From an uncultured Burkholderiaceae bacterium (GTDB lineage Bacteria; Pseudomonadota; Gammaproteobacteria; Burkholderiales; Burkholderiaceae): a stretch of 9,455 bases of DNA. Below, one piece after another: positions 1 through 5,207 of this stretch. Position numbers and translations under genes: made by a program. The notes beneath the pieces are model-generated. The model saw only the letters and a program-made list of their open reading frames with translations. It had not been told where the DNA came from and made no database searches. The DNA lies in the NCBI GenBank assembly GCA_937871985.1, contig CALMPB010000276.1, positions 1 through 9,455 of the forward strand, in the 5' to 3' direction. How positions within the stretch are numbered: position 1 is the first letter of the stretch; every line of letters starts with the position of its first letter.

Positions 1-1256
1 AGGAGCGAGTGAGAACCGAACGGCTGAGCCCGGTGTTTGAGACGCGCGTGACTGACCTGGCGCGCCTTGCGGGCATCCCGGGAAAGAACTACACGCGCAT
101 CTACAGCGAGCTCGACCGGCTCTTCGAGATGATCTTGCGCTGGAACATCATCGGTGAGGGCCAGGACGTCGAGTGGGAGATGAAGAGCCACTTCCTGAGT
201 TCGCTGGGCTACGGGAAGGGTCACAAGCGCGGGCTGATTCGCTTCTCCTTCGATCCCCAGGTGCTGGAGATCATTCTGGAGCCGTCGAACTGGGCAACCC
301 TGACCCTGCAGGCACATGAGGGTCTGACCACAGCGGCCAGCTATGCCCTTTATCAGAACTGCTGGCGCTACGTTACGACCCACCAGCGGGTCACCGCTCC
401 GTTGCCCACGGCCACATGGGTTGAACTGCTGCTGGGCCCGTGTGGCTACCTGGAGCGGGACCCCGAGGAGGGGGTGCGGGTCGTGCGCTACGCCGACTTC
501 AAGCGCCGCGTGCTTCTCGATGCCTTGCGCCGGGTGAACGACAACCCGGCGCTGAGCTACACGCTCGCCCTGAAGGAGATCAAGTCGGGCACGCGGGTTG
601 TGCGACTGCAGTTCAAGTTCATCCCGAAGGACACGCCATCACTGGGCATACCCTTGACCTGGCCACGAGAGATAGTTGCCCTACTCGACAACCTGGGGTT
701 CGACGCCAAGGAAATCGAGGATCTGAGCCAAGGCCGTTCCTATGAGGAGGTGGCCGAGTCGATCGTGCGGATGAAGGATGCCGAGGCACGGCTGAAGAAG
801 CTGGGCAAGCGCATCAGTTCGCGCAAGGCTTACTTCAACGGCATTCTTGAGAACATCGCTGCCGGCGCCACCGCGGCCGAACTCGACGACGAGCGCCTGG
901 AACAAGAGGCCACAGCGCGGGAAGCGCAGCGCGCCGCGCAGTTGCGTCAAGAGCGGCTCAAGGAGGCCTTCGAACAGCACAGCAGTCAGCGCTTTGCCGA
1001 ATCGGTCTTCTCCCTCGATGAGCCAGCGCGCTCTGCCCTGTTCGCTGACTTCGAGGCCGCGAACACTGCCGCAACTGTTCAGGCGCTCTATGCGAAGGGC
1101 TGGGGCCCTCAGAACCGCCCTGCTCTCGCGCTGTTGCGCAAGTGGCTTCTTGACACCCAGCCGGAGCGATTTCGGCTGCTGATGCCCTTGCCGCAAGACG
1201 TTGACTTCGCCGCCTGGATGGCTTGGCGCATTGATGGCGAGAGCGACGCTCGCTAG
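1..1256 (+). CDS. Replication initiator protein, Rep_3-like (5' partial)
   Basis: Probable plasmid replication initiator, which would bind origin iterons and open the DNA for the host replisome. The visible part reads like the Rep_3 (RepA/RepE/RepB) double winged-helix fold. A first winged helix contains a 'DLARLAGIP' helix-turn-helix-like stretch and 'Y..IYSELDRLFEMIL'. The linker 'TTAASYALYQNCWRYV' matches the family's typical S.ALYE.L..Y pattern, and the second winged helix has 'VRYADFKRRVLLDALRRVN' followed by 'VVRLQFKF'. About 200 further residues form a charged, helical C-terminal extension rich in Glu, Arg and Ala, longer than in minimal Rep proteins. A GTG at 9 could start the frame, but the AGGAG at 1-5 is only 3 bases away and the first helices expected of the family are absent. 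The frame is open to the window edge, so the true start is probably upstream. The gene is convergent with the next one, 12 bases away. The family call is from pattern recognition only. Confidence 0.82.
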   Translation, partial: ERVRTERLSPVFETRVTDLARLAGIPGKNYTRIYSELDRLFEMILRWNIIGEGQDVEWEMKSHFLSSLGYGKGHKRGLIRFSFDPQVLEIILEPSNWATLTLQAHEGLTTAASYALYQNCWRYVTTHQRVTAPLPTATWVELLLGPCGYLERDPEEGVRVVRYADFKRRVLLDALRRVNDNPALSYTLALKEIKSGTRVVRLQFKFIPKDTPSLGIPLTWPREIVALLDNLGFDAKEIEDLSQGRSYEEVAESIVRMKDAEARLKKLGKRISSRKAYFNGILENIAAGATAAELDDERLEQEATAREAQRAAQLRQERLKEAFEQHSSQRFAESVFSLDEPARSALFADFEAANTAATVQALYAKGWGPQNRPALALLRKWLLDTQPERFRLLMPLPQDVDFAAWMAWRIDGESDAR

Positions 1257-1268
1257 GGGCCCTGAAGG

Positions 1269-1808
1269 CTACTTCTCACGTGTAAACCAACGCGGAGCGC
1301 GCGCAAGGTTGTCGGCTATTTCGCGCCACACCTTGGCGATGCCCTCTCGGCGCCAGCGATAGGCCAAGGTCAGCACGCCGGCAAGCGCCGCTCCCACGCA
1401 AAGGGCTTCCGCGAACCCATGAGGTTGTACTGCCTGCTGAGCCAGGCCGAGAAGCTCGCGGCTGCTCACCATGTCGTGGTGGATGAAGGCATCTAGCGCA
1501 ACATGCGACCAGGCCCCGAGGAGCACCGATATTGCGAGAGACGCCGAGGAGATCTGCGGTACCGTCCACCGGTAGATGCGCCGCCCCTGAACCAGGCGCC
1601 ACAGCGCAAACGTGCCCACGCCTACGACCAGCGCTCCTGGGAACGTGTGCGTCCACCCATGAAGGGGCTCAGCGCCGCGCAGCATCTGCACGCCTGGCTC
1701 AATGTCCATCGTGATCTGAGTCAACGTGAACGCCTGCAGCGACACCGTGGCCGGCGCCAGGGCCTTTGCTGCTATTCCCAGGCCAGCGTGGAATGGTGTG
1801 AAAGGCAT
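1269..1808 (-). CDS. Small membrane protein, YdjM-like / metal-dependent hydrolase family
   Basis: A 179-residue protein starting 'MPFTPFHAGLGIAAKAL', a beginning typical of membrane proteins annotated as YdjM-like or metal-dependent hydrolases. Conserved-looking polar residues sit where such proteins are thought to hold a metal: His7, Asp35 and Glu37 in 'MDIEPG', His50 and His54 in 'PLHGWTHT', and His102, Asp106, His110 and His111 in 'SHVALDAFIHHD'. Hydrophobic stretches at about 56-73, 88-106 and 131-150 are likely membrane helices, and the C-terminus is basic and probably cytoplasmic. The ATG at 1808 has only a weak GGAA upstream as ribosome-binding site. It converges with the replication initiator and diverges from the gene at 1932. 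The substrate is unknown, and no activity has been firmly established for these proteins. It looks like plasmid cargo rather than a backbone function. The family assignment is moderately sure; enzymatic activity is only an inference. Confidence 0.72.
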   Translation of the reverse strand: MPFTPFHAGLGIAAKALAPATVSLQAFTLTQITMDIEPGVQMLRGAEPLHGWTHTFPGALVVGVGTFALWRLVQGRRIYRWTVPQISSASLAISVLLGAWSHVALDAFIHHDMVSSRELLGLAQQAVQPHGFAEALCVGAALAGVLTLAYRWRREGIAKVWREIADNLARAPRWFTREK

Positions 1809-1901
1809 GCTGGGTTCCGTACGTATCGAGACTTAGAGCACGATTGTCGGCCGCCTTCTCGAGCAGCTTCGGACAGAGAATCTGCGAGGGCGCCCCGCTG
1901 C

Positions 1902-1929
1902 GGGCAGAATCTGCCCCTCAATGGAGGGG
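1902..1929 (+). promoter_or_regulatory. Two mutually exclusive hairpins over the ribosome-binding site of the gene at 1932
   Basis: GGGCAGA (1902-1908) and TCTGCCC (1910-1916) form a perfect inverted repeat around one base. CCCCTC (1914-1919) can pair with GAGGGG (1924-1929) across a 4-base loop, AATG. The second hairpin buries the Shine-Dalgarno sequence GGAGGGGG (1923-1930) two bases before the ATG. The two stems share CCC at 1914-1916, so they cannot form together. The 9-mer AGAATCTGC also occurs upstream at 1877-1885 and again at 1906-1914, so the first palindrome may instead be a protein-binding operator. The sequences are seen directly; regulation is inferred. Confidence 0.4.
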
Positions 1930-1931
1930 GA

Positions 1932-2513
1932 ATGACACACGAGCCGGTGCCCATCGATTCGCACTCAGATGTTACCGGGGGGCATCGCTTCCCCGGCGTT
2001 GTGTACAAGGGAGAGCCGTGGGATCTCTCGCACCTGGACCCCTTCGCTTTTCGGGCCGTGCTCAGCGATGCCTTGAGCGTTGATGTGGTGGTGCTGTTTT
2101 CGTGCCACTGCTTCACCCATGGCCGCAAGCGCGATGAGCGCGACGACATTCCGGCGGATGAGTACTTCTGGGAAGGCAACTCGCTTCGCATACTGAGTCC
2201 GGAGCGCTATCACCTATCGCGCCAGTTTCTTCCTGAGTTCATCCGGCAGCTGGGCAGTCGCCACATCAAGGTCGTCGGGGGAGCCAAGCCCAACTTCTTC
2301 TCGTTCGAGACGGTTGATCGCGATGGGCGCCACGTCTACTACTCGGTCTTCTTCGAGGTGTACAAGGACGCGCGCCGCAAACGTCGCATTCTGTTGCGCG
2401 TTCAGACCGCCTATGCCCTTGACGCTCTCACGCAGCGGCTTGCCAACGCCCGCAAGGTCAACCTGCCTGTGCTGCTCAGAGCGGTCTACGAAGGACGGCC
2501 AATCAGGGCCTGA
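1932..2513 (+). CDS. Hypothetical protein, 193 aa, unknown function
   Basis: I do not recognise this protein. The start is set by the ATG at 1932 with a very strong ribosome-binding site, GGAGGGGG, ending one base before it. The frame is open further upstream, but only antisense to the neighbouring membrane-protein gene. It appears soluble: no signal peptide or membrane segment is visible. Residues 51-63 (DVVVLFSCHCFTH) join a hydrophobic strand to a Cys58-His59-Cys60...His63 cluster that could bind metal or form an active site. A basic and acidic patch follows (GRKRDERDD). The C-terminal half alternates likely strands (HVYYSVFFEVYKD and RRILLRVQTAYAL) and ends in a helix (ALDALTQRLANARKVNLPVLLRAVYEG), a compact alpha/beta layout. 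A plasmid-carried toxin, RNA-binding or nuclease-like protein is conceivable, but nothing in the sequence proves it. A hairpin terminator follows nine bases after the stop codon. Confidence 0.8.
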   Translation: MTHEPVPIDSHSDVTGGHRFPGVVYKGEPWDLSHLDPFAFRAVLSDALSVDVVVLFSCHCFTHGRKRDERDDIPADEYFWEGNSLRILSPERYHLSRQFLPEFIRQLGSRHIKVVGGAKPNFFSFETVDRDGRHVYYSVFFEVYKDARRKRRILLRVQTAYALDALTQRLANARKVNLPVLLRAVYEGRPIRA

Positions 2514-2521
2514 AAAGACAA

Positions 2522-2541
2522 CAGCCACCCGAGGGTGGCTG
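2522..2541. terminator. Hairpin terminator, possibly bidirectional
   Basis: CAGCCACC (2522-2529) pairs perfectly with GGTGGCTG (2534-2541) around the loop CGAG. Read on the minus strand, the stem is followed by TTGTCTTTT, a good rho-independent signature that would end parA-parB transcription about 240 bases after parB. On the plus strand it directly follows the gene ending at 2513; there a second palindrome, CCGCATGCGG (2543-2552), comes next and the T-tract is poor. The rest of 2553-2778 holds no gene or clear repeat that I can support. Confidence 0.6.
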
Positions 2542-2778
2542 CCGCATGCGGGGCTCTCTTTACACCCACTCCAGGTGGGATCCACTTGCGTGGATGGCGG
2601 CAGCCCCATATTCCCGCTTGTCAGGGACTGCGTCTTTGACGTAACTGTCTCAGAGCCCGTTACCAATGTCAACAGGAAATTGGCCGTTTCTCCCGACGCA
2701 CGGCCGCCCGTCCGCCCAGCGAGCCGCTTGTCCGCCACCTGTTACCGTTCGGGCACCTCACGCCAGCTCGCCCACTAC

Positions 2779-3864
2779 CTATGCGTTGCGGCGCGTGGTA
2801 GCCATGAAGGTCTCCAGGGCCTGTACCAGCGCGTTGCGCAGGCCCGGCATTTCCGCCTCAGACAAGCCCTTGAGCGACAGGTCGATTTGCCCCTTCTTGG
2901 CGAACATCTTGATCTGGCCCTTGTGGTCGCCAAACTCGAGCGGGTGCACGGTGCTTCGCTCACGTTGCTTCGGGCCGGCGATCTTCGATTTCACCAGGGC
3001 CGCAATCTGGTGCCGGTTGAGCTTCTTGCGCCGAATCTCGTCCATGATCTCCAGGGCGAGGTCGATCTTGGCCTCCAACTCGGCGTCGGCCAACCCCTCC
3101 GGGAACAACTCGCTGACCGCGTAGAGGGCGACCACGGTGGAAGTCTCCGGCGACTCGCTCATCGCGCGCTGGACCTTCTCGGGCATACGCGAGATGCGCA
3201 TGTAGGTGCTGACTGCCGCCTCAGAGAGTTTGCCGCCGCCCGGGGGCTCGACCTTTTCAATGAGCTCGCGTTGGCTGGCCACGGCACCCTGGTCGATGAG
3301 CGCGCGCAAGCTCAGGGCGAAGTCGAGTGCGGTGGTTGCCGAGCGCTGTTCGTTCAGCGCACGTGCGCGCTTGTAGAGGGCCAGCTTGTCGACCGGTGCC
3401 TCCTCGATCTTCACTTCCAGGTACGAGCAGTCGGTGATCTTGGCGGCACGAAAACGCGTACCTCCATCGATGAGCTTGATTCGGCCAGCTTCGACGTAGC
3501 CGTTTGCTGCCACATCTTGACCTTCAGGCATCGTGCGGGCGATCTTGTCAACCTCCTCCGTCGTGTAGATGTGTCGCGGGCTCAGGGGGTTCGCGTCGAT
3601 CAGGTGCAGAGGCACCTGAACAATTGCGCCTGGCACGCACGCGCTGAGGTCGAACGCTTGCACGTTCGTTGCGGAAAGGCGTGTAGGTGCTGCTGGGGCG
3701 AGTGGCGCACTTCCCTGCCCGCCCTCATTCGCGCTGAGGCCCGTGGGCTGCTGCTTGGTGATCCGCTCTGCGATGGCGAAGCGGTCGGCCGCCGCGGTCG
3801 TAGCGGCGCTTTGGTGGCGCTGCATGGCTGCCTTGGGGTCCAGCTTGAGCTTCTTGATAGCCAT
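2779..3864 (-). CDS. parB: ParB/RepB/Spo0J-family partition protein
   Basis: Centromere-binding protein of the partition system, 361 residues, a usual ParB length. In such systems ParB loads at parS, spreads along the DNA and stimulates the ParA ATPase. The first 80 residues are a low-complexity, Ala/Gln/Lys-rich tail, where ParB proteins usually contact ParA. The ParB/Srx-like domain covers about 83-155, with 'IDANPLSPRHIY' and the signature 'LIDGGTRFRAAKI' (131-143), a variant of the family GERRxRA box with Arg137 and Arg139. The central DNA-binding domain (about 165-290) has a helix-turn-helix at 'SQRELIEKVEP...LSEAAVSTYMRISRMP'. The C-terminal 60 residues fit a dimerisation region. The ATG at 3864 follows an AAAGG ribosome-binding site and lies one base after the parA stop, so the two genes are surely co-transcribed and probably translationally coupled. 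Its likely target is the palindrome cluster at 4757-5188. Confidence 0.93.
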   Translation of the reverse strand: MAIKKLKLDPKAAMQRHQSAATTAAADRFAIAERITKQQPTGLSANEGGQGSAPLAPAAPTRLSATNVQAFDLSACVPGAIVQVPLHLIDANPLSPRHIYTTEEVDKIARTMPEGQDVAANGYVEAGRIKLIDGGTRFRAAKITDCSYLEVKIEEAPVDKLALYKRARALNEQRSATTALDFALSLRALIDQGAVASQRELIEKVEPPGGGKLSEAAVSTYMRISRMPEKVQRAMSESPETSTVVALYAVSELFPEGLADAELEAKIDLALEIMDEIRRKKLNRHQIAALVKSKIAGPKQRERSTVHPLEFGDHKGQIKMFAKKGQIDLSLKGLSEAEMPGLRNALVQALETFMATTRRNA

Positions 3865-3865
3865 G

Positions 3866-4564
3866 TCAACCTTTCTTCGTTGCAGGGATCTTCAGGAGCT
3901 TGGCGACGGCGTCGGTCAGCGCGTCCAGCTCGGCGATTGCATCTTTGGCGTTTGGCATCGAGTGAACCGTTGCGCCATAGAGCATCGAACGGGTGAACGC
4001 GACGCGGTCACTAAGGACCTGTTTCATCACAGGAAACTCGGGATAGACCTTGTCGGCGGCTACTACCTCCAGAGCCGCTTTCTCGTCGGCGCGGTTGCGG
4101 CGAAACGCGGTGGGCAGGATGCGAACGGGGTACTCGCGACCGCTGGTGACCAAAGCCTTCTTGGCCAATGCGAGCGCTGCCGGCAGCGCATCGGTATCTG
4201 CCGGGCTCAGCTTGGTCGGTATCAACGCGAGGTCGCTGACCAGCAGAGACGCCCAGGTGCCTGGTTGGTCCACGGCGGGCGCGCAATCAACCACTATTAG
4301 GTCGTATTTGGCGGCGAGTTTGCCCAGTTCGGCGGCCGTGCTGTCCTTGTAGCGAAAGCCGCTCCACAGGGTTGCGGGGAAGTTGGCGCCGTCCATTCGC
4401 GACAACCAAGACGCCGAGGTCTGCTGAGCGTCGAGGTCTGCTACCAGCACGTCGTAGCCGCGATGGCCGAATGCTCCGGCGAGCTGGCAGGTCGTGGTGG
4501 TCTTGCCCACCCCGCCCTTCTGGTTGAACACAGTGACGATTTTCCCAAGCGGATTGCTTGCCAT
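3866..4564 (-). CDS. parA: ParA-family partition ATPase
   Basis: Walker-type ATPase that would position plasmid copies together with ParB by forming ATP-dependent gradients on the nucleoid. From the ATG at 4564 it has 232 residues. The deviant Walker A motif KGGVGKTT is at 16-23 with the signature Lys16, the A' motif DLDAQQ at 43-48, and Walker B LIVVDCAP with Asp93. It lacks the N-terminal DNA-binding domain of type Ia ParA, so by size it is a type Ib ATPase. Its partner, however, is a full-length ParB/Srx protein rather than a small ribbon-helix-helix ParB. The start is fixed by AAGGAG (4570-4575) five bases upstream; an in-frame ATG ten codons earlier has no ribosome-binding site. A separate small ATPase with no DNA-binding domain would not repress its own operon directly, so autoregulation probably falls to ParB or another protein. 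Confidence 0.94.
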   Translation of the reverse strand: MASNPLGKIVTVFNQKGGVGKTTTTCQLAGAFGHRGYDVLVADLDAQQTSASWLSRMDGANFPATLWSGFRYKDSTAAELGKLAAKYDLIVVDCAPAVDQPGTWASLLVSDLALIPTKLSPADTDALPAALALAKKALVTSGREYPVRILPTAFRRNRADEKAALEVVAADKVYPEFPVMKQVLSDRVAFTRSMLYGATVHSMPNAKDAIAELDALTDAVAKLLKIPATKKG

Positions 4565-4569
4565 TATTT

Positions 4570-4575
4570 CTCCTT
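4570..4575 (-). promoter_or_regulatory. Ribosome-binding site of parA
   Basis: AAGGAG on the minus strand, five bases before the ATG at 4564. It decides that start over the in-frame ATG at 4594. Confidence 0.8.
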
Positions 4576-4669
4576 GTGTGATTGCTATTTTCATCTGATT
4601 GCGGCGAACAATGGAAGCAGTTCCGCCGTCGTCGGCACGGATCGCAGCACTTTTCTCCCTTTCTGTTGC

Positions 4670-4681
4670 AGATGCGCATCT
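4670..4681. promoter_or_regulatory. Perfect 12-bp palindrome in the parA leader
   Basis: AGATGCGCATCT is a perfect dyad, 106 bases upstream of the parA start and 76 bases from the nearest copy of the repeat cluster. It is unrelated in sequence to the cluster repeats. It could be an operator for parAB transcription. No convincing promoter hexamers can be fixed nearby, so the role is a guess. Confidence 0.35.
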
Positions 4682-4756
4682 ATTCGACTGACATGGCTTT
4701 AGCCGCTCGCGTACTCGCCGGTGCCATGGGTCGCGCTCGGCGCGTTGCGTTTAGCG

Positions 4757-5188
4757 ACTTCAGACGGTTGAAGTTACGCAATCTGAATTGGGGCGCGTAC
4801 GGGGCGCCCTCATGCCGGCTGGACTGGTGAGCTTCAGACGGTTGAAGTTCATCACATCTGCCGCCCAAGTCGGGCAGCGATTTCCTGGCCTTGCCGGGCA
4901 CGACATGCGTTGACTTCAGACGGTTGAAGTTCGGCGTGAAGAGTGCGGGCGACGCAGAGCAGTCTGCGCCGGGGTGATCTTCAGACGGTTGAAGTCGATT
5001 CGGACCACCGTCACCTTGCCATTGACTCGGGTCGAACGTCGCGCGGGCTGGCAGCAGCGCTGCGGTCCCTGGCCCAGCGACAAGGCCCGCCCTGGCCTGG
5101 CTGGACTTCAGACGGTTGAAGTTCCGCTTTGAAGCGCCACTGGGTTTGGCCGGTGGAACGAGCGCCGGGGACTTCAGACGGTTGAAGT
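4757..5188. repeat. Cluster of six palindromic 17-18 bp repeats, candidate parS centromere
   Basis: Six exact copies of CTTCAGACGGTTGAAGT lie at 4758-4774, 4832-4848, 4914-4930, 4979-4995, 5106-5122 and 5172-5188. Four copies (1, 3, 5 and 6) have GA in front, and four (1, 2, 3 and 5) have T behind, giving the wider consensus GACTTCAGACGGTTGAAGTT. The arms ACTTCA and TGAAGT are inverted repeats around GACGGT, which is asymmetric yet invariant, and all copies face the same way. Start-to-start distances are 74, 82, 65, 127 and 66 bp. The segments between share no sequence that I can see. No exact copy was noticed elsewhere in the window. Position upstream of parAB and dyad symmetry suit a multi-site parS bound by ParB. 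Replication iterons or recombination sites are the alternatives. The repeats are certain; the role is inferred. Confidence 0.9.
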
Positions 5189-5207
5189 CGGCGCATCTAC
5201 CCCGGGC

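Noticed and set aside
1503..1931. Upstream extension of the plus-strand gene starting at 1932
   Set aside because: Runs antisense through the membrane-protein gene and has arginine-rich, non-protein-like composition; the strong ribosome-binding site marks 1932.
2600..2778. Remnant transposon end downstream of parB
   Set aside because: GTAAC...GTTAC and similar short matches were considered, but no known terminal inverted repeat or target duplication could be identified.
2314..3996. Long plus-strand open frame (560 codons)
   Set aside because: Antisense to parB, whose domains and motifs are clear; the long frame reflects high GC content.
4565..4594. Ten-residue N-terminal extension of ParA
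   Set aside because: No ribosome-binding site before the upstream ATG; AAGGAG sits exactly before the inner ATG.
4757..5188. CRISPR array
   Set aside because: Repeats are only 17-18 bp, spacers vary from 48 to 110 bp, and no cas gene is present.
4757..5188. Typical Rep iterons
   Set aside because: Rep_3-type iterons usually lie close together at about 20-22 bp periods. These copies are 65-127 bp apart and palindromic. Not fully excluded, but less likely than a partition site.
4680..5196. Small minus-strand open frames with recurring LQPSE peptides
   Set aside because: They are only the translation of the DNA repeats in chance frames; no ribosome-binding sites or protein-like composition between them.
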